DNA of 64,000 nucleotides from Geofilum rhodophaeum (lineage in GTDB: Bacteria; Bacteroidota; Bacteroidia; Bacteroidales; Marinilabiliaceae), in NCBI RefSeq assembly GCF_002210225.1, contig NZ_MWUJ01000001.1:306381-370380 (forward strand), in the 5' to 3' direction. Within the stretch, counting starts at the first letter, position 1. Each line of letters begins with the position of its first letter. Shown piece by piece: positions 17,458 through 25,828 of the stretch. The position numbers and the translations under genes are program-made. Under the pieces are notes generated by a model. That model searched no databases, was not told where the DNA came from, and was given only the letters and a program-made list of their open reading frames with translations.

Positions 17458-18681
17458 CTATTTTCGAAATTTTGATACTATTAAGGTGGAATTGGTGCCG
17501 CCAAAACCAAAGGAATTGGACAGAACGGTATTCAACTCCATTTCAAGGGTTTCGGGAACCACATTAAGTTGAGCAAGGGCCTCATCGGGAGCAGAAAAAT
17601 TCAGGTTGGGTGCAACAAAACCGCGCTCCATCATCAACAAAGAATAAATAATTTCACTGGCGCCCCCCATCCACATTTCATGGCCAGTCATCCCTTTGGT
17701 CGAACTGACGGGGGTATTACAGGCACCAAACACCTCCAAAAGAGCCTTCCCCTCGTTCAAATCACCCACCGGAGTAGAGGTTGCGTGGGCATTCACATAA
17801 TCAATATCGGAAGCCTGCATTCCTGCGGCCTTCAATGCCTTAACCAGGGAGGCCTTAGGCCCCTCCACATTGGGAACTGAAATGTGTTCTCCGTTGGAAG
17901 AAAAACCGTAGCCTTTAATCTCCCCTAATATTGGCGCTCCCCGTTTCAGGGCCGACTCGAGACTTTCCACAACCACTGTGGCCGCACCACCACTGGGAAC
18001 CAAACCGTCGCGTTCCCTGTCAAAAGGTCTGGAGGCTGCGGCAGGTTCATCCTGGCGAATAGAAAAGGCACCCAGTCCGTCGAAACTGCCCATCGATTCG
18101 GCATTGATCTCCTGGGCCCCGCCACAAATAATAATGTCCTGAAACCCTCCGGATATCAACAAATGGGCAAGACCAATAGCGTGCGAACTGCTGGCGCAGG
18201 CCCCACTAATGGTTAAATTTATACCGCGAAGTTTAAGGATGACCGACAAATTCATACTTACTGTAGAATTCATCGACTGGAAAATAGAGCCCGAACCAAT
18301 CAGCGAAGTGTCGCGCTTATCACGCATGACATCAATGGCTTCTATTACAGGAATGGAGGAGCTGTCGTTTCCATATAGGATCCCGACTTCATGACTTTTC
18401 AGAAAATCCAGATCAATTTTGGCATTTCCGAGCGCCTCCATCGTAGCCATATAAGCATATTCGCCCTGAACAGGCAGGCCTACCCGCTCCCTCCTGGAAA
18501 GCAAGCCTTTTAAATTTGGCCTATCAAGCATCCCGCTTAGCGCTGAGCGAAAACCAAATTCTTTGCGCCGCTCATCAATACCAATCCCAGATCTCCCACT
18601 GTACAAAGAATCTGCAACACTGTTCAGGTCCAGTCCGATTGTGGAATAAATTCCAGCACCAGAAATAACAACTCTTCTCAC
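17458..18681 (-). CDS. Beta-ketoacyl-ACP synthase I/II-type
   Basis: This 407-residue KS retains Cys162 in TISGACASSSHAIG, His299 in VNAHATSTPVGD and His334 in GMTGHEMWMGGASE. The last motif resembles FabB-type enzymes more than the KS proteins of the two ACP-KS-CLF modules. It is the first gene after the well-formed promoter at 18763-18793 and is followed by an ACP six bases on. It could initiate or elongate chains for the alkyl part of the resorcinol, or the polyene; the sequence does not decide. Confidence 0.92.
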   Translation of the reverse strand: MRRVVISGAGIYSTIGLDLNSVADSLYSGRSGIGIDERRKEFGFRSALSGMLDRPNLKGLLSRRERVGLPVQGEYAYMATMEALGNAKIDLDFLKSHEVGILYGNDSSSIPVIEAIDVMRDKRDTSLIGSGSIFQSMNSTVSMNLSVILKLRGINLTISGACASSSHAIGLAHLLISGGFQDIIICGGAQEINAESMGSFDGLGAFSIRQDEPAAASRPFDRERDGLVPSGGAATVVVESLESALKRGAPILGEIKGYGFSSNGEHISVPNVEGPKASLVKALKAAGMQASDIDYVNAHATSTPVGDLNEGKALLEVFGACNTPVSSTKGMTGHEMWMGGASEIIYSLLMMERGFVAPNLNFSAPDEALAQLNVVPETLEMELNTVLSNSFGFGGTNSTLIVSKFRK

Positions 18682-18762
18682 TCTGAATTTTTAGGGTTTT
18701 CAAGTTTTTCATCAGGGGGCCTTCCTGTCTCACTCCCAATAAAAACGAGGCCGAAAGGCAGA

Positions 18763-18793
18763 CAAAACTACTAATAAAAACCAATAATACAAA
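18763..18793 (-). promoter_or_regulatory. Internal Bacteroidetes-type promoter in the pigment locus
   Basis: On the minus strand there is TTTG (18790-18793), a 19-base spacer, then TAGTTTTG (18763-18770), an exact match to the TTTG / TAnnTTTG consensus. It lies in the largest gap of the locus (116 bases) and about 80 bases before the start of the KS gene, so it would start a second transcript covering genes from 18681 down to the left edge. Confidence 0.65.
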
Positions 18794-18797
18794 CGAT

Positions 18798-21323
18798 TTA
18801 AAAGCGAAAGACCGCCCCCACTTTGAGCCCAAAGGATGCGGGTAAAGACCCGGTTTCATTGGCATCCAAATGAGACAAACGATGAAAGGCCTCCACCCGG
18901 AAAAGCTGAAGGATGTTTTCGATTCCGTAAGACAGCTCCAAATAGGGGTGTTCCCAATCCAAAACCTGAAAACGACTGTAAGCTGTTCCCTCAGCATTAA
19001 AAGCAGGCAACAAACCTTCGGGATGAGTTTGCTCATCGTAAAACCCATTACTTTCGTTCGCGAGGCGCCCTGCTGCAAGGCTTAGCGTAGCCACCGTTCG
19101 CAAATGCAAACGCCTGACCAATGGCACTTTATCCAAAAAGAAACCATCCTGACGGAAGGTCAGAAAGAGGGTGGCCGACTCGTCGGCCACAAACTCTCCA
19201 TAGCGCATCATATTAAAGGTCTTCTCGGTCCTGAAAACAGATTCATTTGCAGGCAACACCGTCAACAGGGGCCAGGGAAGTCGCCCGTGAATCTTGGTGA
19301 AACCCAGGTCGTAGGACAAACTGCCCAGGCTTCCCAACAAGATTTGCTGCTCTACACCCAGCGACCATCGGTGGTAACGAAAAGCTCCCCCGGTCCATCC
19401 CTCCAATCCCAAATCGTAAGCACCTCGCAAAGTCGGCAAATTGTTAAAAGCAACCGGAAGGCGCACATTCTTGTCGGTAAAAAAAGTGGCACCCGGCCGA
19501 TAGCGCCAGCCGAGGCCCAACTCGGCGAGCTGCATGGCAGACTGGATTTGACTGCGGGCATCGTCGGCATAATAAGCAAAATTAAAATCGGAGCCAATGG
19601 GTTGGTGGTGCTTAAGCTTAAGCGAAAGCTGCTGCGTAAAGCCCCTGAAAAGATCTCTCTCGAGCCACAATCGACCCAACTTCACCCTGCTCAGGCGATT
19701 GGTCCCCCCAAAAGAATGGGCAAAGGAACTGTACAGTCCCTCCGAAAGAAAATCGTCCTCAGCCCCCAGACGCTCCACATCGTGCATCAGTTGCAGCCCC
19801 GCCCTGGTCCACGACTCCCGATGGAGAAAACGCTCCAATTTAAGACCGTACTTAAAATCCCTGTCGTAGGTCCCGTAAGCCAAGTGCCCCTGCACCATCC
19901 AGTCCCTGCTCCAGTTCTGGTTGGACTTAAAGCCCAAACGAAATCGATGTCCCTCTACCTCGTTAAAATTATAAAACAGCAAATAAGGGCCCAGTTCCCA
20001 GGCGCCCAGATTGTAATAGCCCTTGACCGACATATTGACCAAGCCGGCTAAAAAACGAATACGCCCTACATCCCGCATCCCATCGATGCGCTCCAGCACC
20101 GCAAGATCCATGGTATCCAGGGGCACCGGACGCAGCTGGTCCCAATCGCCCAGGTCTCCTTCACGCTCTTCTTTTGGCAGACTCAGCGAACGATCGAAGA
20201 ATCCGACTTCATGATGACTTATGTTGAAATTATTGTAGACTATCCCGGTATGGACAAAGATGTTGACGGCATCTGCCAAAACCCTGGTACCGGAAGGATA
20301 CCACACGCCTCCTTCAACCGGCTTAAAATCCTGCTGAAGGCGAATGCGATCTACAAAATTAAGGTTCGCCTCTTTCCCCAATTCGAGCGACAAGCGCTTA
20401 AGAGCAAAGGTCGAGTCGTTGACCCAAACCGTACCGCTGAAAACAAGATCACCCGCCCGGCGCGGAACCACCCGCAATTCGTAAGCATAATGTCCGTCGA
20501 GATAAAGGGAGTCGACCAGGTAATATTTATAGTAAAACAGTCCCGAAGTAGAGAGCGGTGACACAAAGTTTCGGTCGAAAATACGAACGTGGTTGTTGTA
20601 GAAATTAAAATTGCTGCTTTTTTGAATGAGCTGGGTCACAACATCGGCATCTTCATCAGCGAGACTTCGCGTTTGCGTGGCCTTGAGCTCCGTCTTCGAA
20701 CGCTGCGGGCTCCTTAGAAAGTTTTCTGTAACCAGCGTTTCGCTCATAAACACCGGCAAAAGAGACACCGACGCCGAATCTGCCTGGAGGCCAAAACGAC
20801 GAAAGGCTTGATTACCAGCCCCCCCTTCGGCGTCATCCCTTCCCATCGACCGCAGGAATACCTTTGTTTTGCTGTAGGCATCCACGGAAAACTGGGGCAG
20901 GCGATCGGGATTGTTTTGGGCCTTGTTGGCCCACACCTTGCGCAAAATGGCATGAGCGGGATTCTCTCCCGGTGTTATGCGCACCTCCGAAAGAGCCAGA
21001 GATAAGGGCTGGAGATTAAACTGAAGCGCTTGAAACACCCCCCTGGCCAAAGCTTTGCTTTGACTTTGATAGCCGAGACTACTGACTGCCAAACTATCGG
21101 CATCGACTGCGATGTTGAGTCGAAAAAAACCTTCTAAATCCGTTGTGGTCCCAATTGTGTGCCCGGGTAGGGACACATTGGCGAAGGCTATCGGCTCCAG
21201 CGTTGAGGCATCAAGCACCCTTCCTTCAATACCCTTTTGCTGAGCCAGGAAGGGCGAAGCCAACAACAACAAAACGAAAGGCAGAATGGTCTTACTCAGC
21301 AACCGCACACCAAAACTACTCAA
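18798..21323 (-). CDS. Outer-membrane protein with CarboxypepD_reg-like domain and DUF5686 barrel
   Basis: This 841-residue exported protein has a signal peptide (about 1-28), then a carboxypeptidase regulatory-like beta-sandwich (about 30-110) with IEGRVLDASTLEPIAFANVSL. The remaining 700 residues are rich in alternating aromatic/polar strands, ending in the aromatic residue pattern FGLKVGAVFRF, as in outer-membrane beta barrels. This matches the DUF5686 architecture common in Bacteroidota. There is no plug domain, so it is not a classic TonB receptor. Inside a pigment locus it may insert or hold the flexirubin in the outer membrane. It overlaps the next upstream gene by eight bases, so it belongs to the operon. 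Confidence 0.84.
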   Translation of the reverse strand: MSSFGVRLLSKTILPFVLLLLASPFLAQQKGIEGRVLDASTLEPIAFANVSLPGHTIGTTTDLEGFFRLNIAVDADSLAVSSLGYQSQSKALARGVFQALQFNLQPLSLALSEVRITPGENPAHAILRKVWANKAQNNPDRLPQFSVDAYSKTKVFLRSMGRDDAEGGAGNQAFRRFGLQADSASVSLLPVFMSETLVTENFLRSPQRSKTELKATQTRSLADEDADVVTQLIQKSSNFNFYNNHVRIFDRNFVSPLSTSGLFYYKYYLVDSLYLDGHYAYELRVVPRRAGDLVFSGTVWVNDSTFALKRLSLELGKEANLNFVDRIRLQQDFKPVEGGVWYPSGTRVLADAVNIFVHTGIVYNNFNISHHEVGFFDRSLSLPKEEREGDLGDWDQLRPVPLDTMDLAVLERIDGMRDVGRIRFLAGLVNMSVKGYYNLGAWELGPYLLFYNFNEVEGHRFRLGFKSNQNWSRDWMVQGHLAYGTYDRDFKYGLKLERFLHRESWTRAGLQLMHDVERLGAEDDFLSEGLYSSFAHSFGGTNRLSRVKLGRLWLERDLFRGFTQQLSLKLKHHQPIGSDFNFAYYADDARSQIQSAMQLAELGLGWRYRPGATFFTDKNVRLPVAFNNLPTLRGAYDLGLEGWTGGAFRYHRWSLGVEQQILLGSLGSLSYDLGFTKIHGRLPWPLLTVLPANESVFRTEKTFNMMRYGEFVADESATLFLTFRQDGFFLDKVPLVRRLHLRTVATLSLAAGRLANESNGFYDEQTHPEGLLPAFNAEGTAYSRFQVLDWEHPYLELSYGIENILQLFRVEAFHRLSHLDANETGSLPASFGLKVGAVFRF

Positions 21324-21651
21324 TAATCAGGGTAACTGTTCTTCGTCCGGGTTTATTGCACCTGGCCCTGACCTTTACTTTATCGCCCGACTTCAATGCA
21401 CCAATCTCATACACAAAGCGAGCCTTCTCCTCCGAACATTGCTCCTCCGCTTTAATGGTCTTCACCTTTTTTCCATTCAGTGAAATATCCACCTGCTTAA
21501 TGTAGTGACTCTTAACATCACCTACCGGATGCACAGCCTCGACCACCAACTCCCGGCTTTCCGAATCGTATTTCAAATCTACCTGCTTGGGAGGATGTGC
21601 CCATGCGAAAAGGGGAACCACCAATAATAATGCGACAAAAATCTTCTTCAT
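21316..21651 (-). CDS. Small exported Ig-like/SoxZ-like protein
   Basis: This 111-residue protein has a clear signal peptide (MKKIFVALLLVVPLFAWA) and a mature part of about 93 residues that begins HPPKQVDLKYD. It has alternating strands with two Cys (in AEEQCSEEK and VRARCNKPG) that could form a disulfide. The pattern (short beta sandwich, basic C-terminus) recalls the SoxZ/desulfoferrodoxin-like Ig folds. I do not recognise a defined family. It lies 24 bases after the previous gene and overlaps the outer-membrane protein gene by eight bases. A periplasmic helper of that protein is possible. Confidence 0.68.
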   Translation of the reverse strand: MKKIFVALLLVVPLFAWAHPPKQVDLKYDSESRELVVEAVHPVGDVKSHYIKQVDISLNGKKVKTIKAEEQCSEEKARFVYEIGALKSGDKVKVRARCNKPGRRTVTLIIE

Positions 21652-21675
21652 GGCTTAATGATTTTTTGTTGTAAG

Positions 21676-22314
21676 TTACTTGGAAAGATACTTGGAACGC
21701 CAACGCTTAAAATCCTTTTTCTGAATCTGCTTCAACACATCATAAATACTCCCGGCCCAATAGTTTCGAATTCCAAAACCGGCGGCACGTCCCGTCATCT
21801 TCTCACACAAAAGCACTTCCCTACTGGCAATGTCAAAGAAGGTGATGTACATACTTCCCTGCACAGTGCCCTTGTTGAAACAGGTCACAACAAAAACGAG
21901 TCCAAGCCCCTCCGTCACGCTTCCCGTATCGTAAGCTTTAATCAGGTCTGCCACCAAGGCCTCCGGGGCTTCCATATCGGGACAAGAAGAGACCAACAAA
22001 CCTTCCGGGACCATCTGCTCGTTGACCCGGGCAGCGGTTTCAATCGCATAAATAACCTGCTCCTTCTTAAAGGTTTTGGCGAAGTCATACTTCCCCGGCT
22101 CACTTACCATCAGATTGTTCCAGGCAGGAATCCACTTCTCAACAATTTCGGTTTCGCTGCCTTGCTCATTAAGGATCTGCACAAATTTAGCCTGCGAGAA
22201 GTCGAGGCCAAACCAAACCACATCCCCCTTCTCAAAAACATCGGAAAGCTGCTTCTGAGCCGCCAGGCCTGAACCCAGGGCAAGCACAAAAATCAAAAAA
22301 AGACACTTCTTCAT
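21676..22314 (-). CDS. Exported protein of unknown function
   Basis: The protein is 212 residues from the Met at 22314, chosen because MKKCLFLIFVLALGSGLAAQ is a typical signal peptide; two earlier in-frame Met at 22323 and 22359 would put an odd extension before it. The mature part contains GDVVWFGLDFSQAKFVQIL and a C-terminal basic segment ending RWRSKYLSK. The sequence resembles Bacteroidota exported proteins of unknown function; no catalytic motif is visible. It lies 66 bases from the FabG gene and 24 bases before the small exported protein. Its placement suggests envelope-side work in pigment assembly. Confidence 0.7.
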   Translation of the reverse strand: MKKCLFLIFVLALGSGLAAQKQLSDVFEKGDVVWFGLDFSQAKFVQILNEQGSETEIVEKWIPAWNNLMVSEPGKYDFAKTFKKEQVIYAIETAARVNEQMVPEGLLVSSCPDMEAPEALVADLIKAYDTGSVTEGLGLVFVVTCFNKGTVQGSMYITFFDIASREVLLCEKMTGRAAGFGIRNYWAGSIYDVLKQIQKKDFKRWRSKYLSK

Positions 22315-22380
22315 AGGGCGCATTTTAAAAAACAACATCCCCCAATTTCCAAAAAACACCGGAAGAAATCAAGTAAAATC

Positions 22381-23115
22381 CTAACTATAAAGCCCGCCAT
22401 TGACCGATATTACCTCTCCGGTGATGTAGGACGACTTTTCGGAGGCCAAAAAGGCCACCACTTCAGCCACTTCTTCCGGTCTTCCGAAACGATTGAGCGG
22501 AACCATGCGCTTCATGCCGGCCTCATCAAAATGCTCCGTCATCTCCGTTTTTATAAAACCCGGAGCCACAGCATTCACCCGAACATTTTTCTTCCCCACC
22601 TCCATCGCCAGCGACTTGGTGGCAGCAATCACCCCGCCTTTGGTAGCGGCATAATTCACCTGACCCGACTGTCCTTTTTGACCCGATAAGGACACCATGT
22701 TGATGATGCGCCCCTGGCGCCGCAGCAACATGGTCTGCAGAAGCATTCGGGTCACAAAAAAGAAGCTGTTTAAATTGGTATTCAAAACCGAAGCCCAATC
22801 TTCAACCGGCATAAAGACCATTAAATTGTCCTTGGTAATGCCGGCATTGTTTACCAGCACATCAATGGGACGCTCGGGATGCGCTTGTAACCATCCGCCC
22901 AACACACGCTCCACCTCTGCTGCCGACCCCACATCAAAGCAGAGTAACTCTCCACTCCCTCCGGCCTGCTCAATCTCCTTCAGGGCAGCCTCCGCCTCCT
23001 GCTGATTACTTCGGTAGTTCATCAACACATGATAGCCTTCGGCAGCCAATTTTATGCTGACGGCTCTTCCTATGCCTCTTGAGGCGCCTGTAATCAATGC
23101 AATCTGCTCCATCAT
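22381..23115 (-). CDS. fabG: 3-oxoacyl-ACP reductase (FabG-type SDR)
   Basis: This 244-residue short-chain dehydrogenase has the cofactor motif ITGASRGIGRA near the N-terminus, NNAGITKDN, and the catalytic Ser plus Tyr-x-x-x-Lys in NYAATKGG. It ends with the FabG-like ITGEVISVNGGL. It reduces beta-ketoacyl-ACP with NADPH in each polyene extension cycle. It lies between the TAL gene (26-base gap) and an exported protein. A dedicated cluster copy is usual in aryl polyene loci (ApeQ-type). The symbol states the family; it is probably a second copy beside the primary-metabolism fabG. Confidence 0.92.
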   Translation of the reverse strand: MMEQIALITGASRGIGRAVSIKLAAEGYHVLMNYRSNQQEAEAALKEIEQAGGSGELLCFDVGSAAEVERVLGGWLQAHPERPIDVLVNNAGITKDNLMVFMPVEDWASVLNTNLNSFFFVTRMLLQTMLLRRQGRIINMVSLSGQKGQSGQVNYAATKGGVIAATKSLAMEVGKKNVRVNAVAPGFIKTEMTEHFDEAGMKRMVPLNRFGRPEEVAEVVAFLASEKSSYITGEVISVNGGLYS

Positions 23116-23141
23116 TTGGGTCTTTCCGGTATTGCTACTTA

Positions 23142-24686
23142 TTAAAATGAAAACTTATTGTTGTACAGAAAATCACGCACACGGGCAATTTCCTCATATT
23201 TGGGTGTATCCTCCACAAACAAAGGGACTAAGGTCCTAATTTTTTGAAACACCTCTGCCGTGCTGCGCGAAAGCCGATCCTGAATTTTCAAATAATCAAT
23301 GGCCTGTATCAGAGCGATCATATGAATGGCCTGAACCTGATAGGCATTCTCCACCACCGTAGCAGTCATCAATGCCGAGTTGGTTCCCATACTCACAATG
23401 TCCTGATTGTCATTATTCGTGGTGATACTGTGTACATACATCGAGTTAGAAAGCATCTGATTTTCGGCAACGGTTGATGTCGCCGTAAACTGAACCCCCT
23501 GCATACCCAGATTCAAACCCAGCGTGCCAAAATTCACAAAAGGAGGCAGGATATTGTTCAATTTGGGATTAAACAAATAAGCCAACTGCCGTTCCGACAG
23601 CATCGACATTTTTGTAACAGCCAACTTCAATTTATCCATTTCCAGGGAAATGTAATCGCCATGGAAATTACCTCCGTGGTAAACGTTCTCCCGTTCGTGA
23701 TCGATGATGGGGTTGTCGCTGACCGAATTAACTTCGTTCTCCACCACCTCCTTGGCATTCTCGATGGTATCAAAAATGGGACCCAGCACCTGGGTAACAC
23801 AACGCAGTGAATAATACTCCTGAACCTTACGGTCGAACTCAACCACCTTGGCATCCTGCTCATCTTTGTAAAAGTGCTCCTCCCGGCGTGAGATCATTTT
23901 ACTCGAACGCAAAATATCGGTCAACTTATCGGCCACCGCCAACTGTCCCTTATGCCGCTTAACCCCGTTCAACTCCCGAGAGAAATAATCGTCAAATGAG
24001 CCCACAATCTCATTCATCATAGCCGAAGAACAGAGCGTCCAATCGAAAAGCTGACGCGACTTCAGCACATTGATAGAGCCAATGCCGGTCATCACCGAAG
24101 TCCCGTTAATCAGAGACAGGCCCTCCCGTGTTTTGACCTGTATGGGCTCCAACCCCAGTTCGGCAAAGACTTCAGCAGTTTTTCTTAGCGCTCCCTTGTA
24201 AGACACCAGACCTTCTCCCAAAAGCGCCAGGGCCAAATGCGACAATTGCACCAAATCGCCGCTGGCGCCAACGCCGCCATGGCGGGGGATAAAGGGATAT
24301 ACCTCCTTGTTAATCATATCCTTCAACAAAAGGATGGTAGATGGGTGGATGCCTGAGCGCCCCTTGGATATGGCACACAAACGAACCAACATCGAGGCAC
24401 GCACACTTTGGTCGTCGAGCTTTTCCCCGGCTCCGGCTGCGTGACTTCGAATCAGGTTGTACTGCAGACTAATTTGATCCTCATCCTGCACTTTATATTG
24501 GGCCATGGGGCCAAAGCCCGTATTAACCCCGTAAATGATCTTATCCTTGGCAAACTTTCTTAAAAAATCATAGGATGCTTCCACATGGGCAAGGGTTTTG
24601 GGGTCCAACTCAATTGGCTCCTTGTGCAAAACCACGGCCTCAACATCTTCAATACTCAGGTCATCAAATGAACTAATTGTTCTCAT
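23142..24686 (-). CDS. Tyrosine ammonia-lyase (MIO-dependent)
   Basis: This 514-residue enzyme contains Ala141-Ser142-Gly143 in HGGVGASGDLVQLSHLAL, which forms the MIO electrophile, and the catalytic Tyr in IYGVNTGFGPMAQY (Tyr52). The segment LQYNLIRSHAAGAG and others closely resemble the characterised Flavobacterium johnsoniae tyrosine ammonia-lyase of the flexirubin pathway. I therefore prefer tyrosine over histidine as substrate, although the Ser-His pair at 81-82 is shared with histidine ammonia-lyases. It releases ammonia and gives 4-coumarate, the starter of the polyene. The flanking CLF module upstream and reductase downstream support a pathway role. Confidence 0.9.
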   Translation of the reverse strand: MRTISSFDDLSIEDVEAVVLHKEPIELDPKTLAHVEASYDFLRKFAKDKIIYGVNTGFGPMAQYKVQDEDQISLQYNLIRSHAAGAGEKLDDQSVRASMLVRLCAISKGRSGIHPSTILLLKDMINKEVYPFIPRHGGVGASGDLVQLSHLALALLGEGLVSYKGALRKTAEVFAELGLEPIQVKTREGLSLINGTSVMTGIGSINVLKSRQLFDWTLCSSAMMNEIVGSFDDYFSRELNGVKRHKGQLAVADKLTDILRSSKMISRREEHFYKDEQDAKVVEFDRKVQEYYSLRCVTQVLGPIFDTIENAKEVVENEVNSVSDNPIIDHERENVYHGGNFHGDYISLEMDKLKLAVTKMSMLSERQLAYLFNPKLNNILPPFVNFGTLGLNLGMQGVQFTATSTVAENQMLSNSMYVHSITTNNDNQDIVSMGTNSALMTATVVENAYQVQAIHMIALIQAIDYLKIQDRLSRSTAEVFQKIRTLVPLFVEDTPKYEEIARVRDFLYNNKFSF

Positions 24687-24745
24687 CAGTATAAATAAAA
24701 AGTGGGTAAAAATTCAGTGTAAACAAGTCAAAAAAAGCAGGCCTG

Positions 24746-25828
24746 TCAGGGGGAAGACTCGTTAACGGCCCCCTCTCTTTTCAAAAGAATCAGGCTGTGT
24801 TGGAAGTTTTTATAATGATTGTAAATCAATACCGTTTGAGCCAGTCCTTGTCCCTTCCGGAGCACCATTTCATCAGGAACTTCCTTGCCCTGCAGCGCAT
24901 CAAAGGCCATCTTCAGCGCAAAGCCCGTTGCAGTAGGATACTCGCCCACCCAAGGTTTAAAAGCCCACCAGGCCGAATGCGAAAAACAAGCCTCTGCAAC
25001 CTGATAATAACCAGCATCACCTTCTGCGTCGCCGTTGACACCGAGCAGCACCGCATCCACCTCTCCGGCCTCCAAACCGTTCCTACGCAAAAGTTGCTCG
25101 CACAAGTGCTGCATTTCACCGGCTTCGGGAGCGGTCCGCGTAAGCACATCGGCCACCCTGACAGCGCCCGGATGCGCCTCCGCATCAAGGATAAAGAGGG
25201 CTGCCCCCTCTCCGGCGACTGTTCCTCTGGTGCCGGAATTCAACAACTCGCCATTGGAAAGGACTTCCTCCTTGTAGTTCCCGGCGGCCCATTCTATGTT
25301 AAAATTGTATGCAGATATTTCTTCTACACTACCCACCAACAGCCGCCCCGCTTTCCCTTCCTCAAAAAGCATCAGCGCATCAATCAGCGCATTCTCAAAA
25401 GAAAGGCCCCGGTTCACATGCGTGACGTTGTAAGCGGTACATCCACTCATCAGAGCCAGCTGTCCCGCCAGCGCGTTGGGAGTGCTTTGAATAAAATTGG
25501 TTGGGGTAAGCGTTCCTTCGTCATAGTCAACAATCTGATTCAAGAACTGAATGCAACCCTCCAAACCACCTTCAGAAGTTCCTATTAAAATCCCATCTAC
25601 GGGGCCATGATTTTCGAGCAGCACGGCTCCACAACCCACGCCCATCCGTAAGGCCTTGCCCATTCTTCGCAGCTGTGCAGGTTTAATACTTCCCGAATAG
25701 TCCGGTTCCAAGGCCTGATACTTTAAGCCCTCCAGAACCCTTAACTGCTGCATCCATTCGGGTTCAGAAAAAGTAGCTTGCGGCGAAATAACCAACGCGT
25801 CGTAAATATACATTTCAAGCCTTTTCAA
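24746..25828 (-). CDS. Ketosynthase-like chain-length factor (no active-site Cys), module B
   Basis: This 360-residue protein is a KS homologue with TPTNFIQSTPNALAGQLALM and GSVEEISAYN. At the nucleophile position it reads VTHVNRGLSFENALIDA without Cys, so it should be a CLF partner. It overlaps the 3' end of the active KS by 14 bases, which suggests coupled synthesis of a heterodimer. It is clearly related to the CLF at 10113-11132, though diverged. A 59-base gap separates it from the TAL gene; I saw no promoter in that gap. Confidence 0.85.
   Translation of the reverse strand: MKRLEMYIYDALVISPQATFSEPEWMQQLRVLEGLKYQALEPDYSGSIKPAQLRRMGKALRMGVGCGAVLLENHGPVDGILIGTSEGGLEGCIQFLNQIVDYDEGTLTPTNFIQSTPNALAGQLALMSGCTAYNVTHVNRGLSFENALIDALMLFEEGKAGRLLVGSVEEISAYNFNIEWAAGNYKEEVLSNGELLNSGTRGTVAGEGAALFILDAEAHPGAVRVADVLTRTAPEAGEMQHLCEQLLRRNGLEAGEVDAVLLGVNGDAEGDAGYYQVAEACFSHSAWWAFKPWVGEYPTATGFALKMAFDALQGKEVPDEMVLRKGQGLAQTVLIYNHYKNFQHSLILLKREGAVNESSP

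Noticed and set aside
18575-19078. 167-residue minus-strand frame spanning the gap between the KS and the outer-membrane protein genes
   Set aside because: It overlaps both real genes in another frame and has no sensible domain; a promoter occupies the gap.
19104-20051. 315-residue open frame antisense to the outer-membrane protein gene
   Set aside because: The composition is of low-complexity basic type and the gene on the other strand is intact.
23142-24686. Histidine ammonia-lyase of histidine degradation (hutH)
   Set aside because: No other hut genes are nearby, and the sequence follows the Flavobacterium tyrosine ammonia-lyase of the flexirubin pathway more closely.
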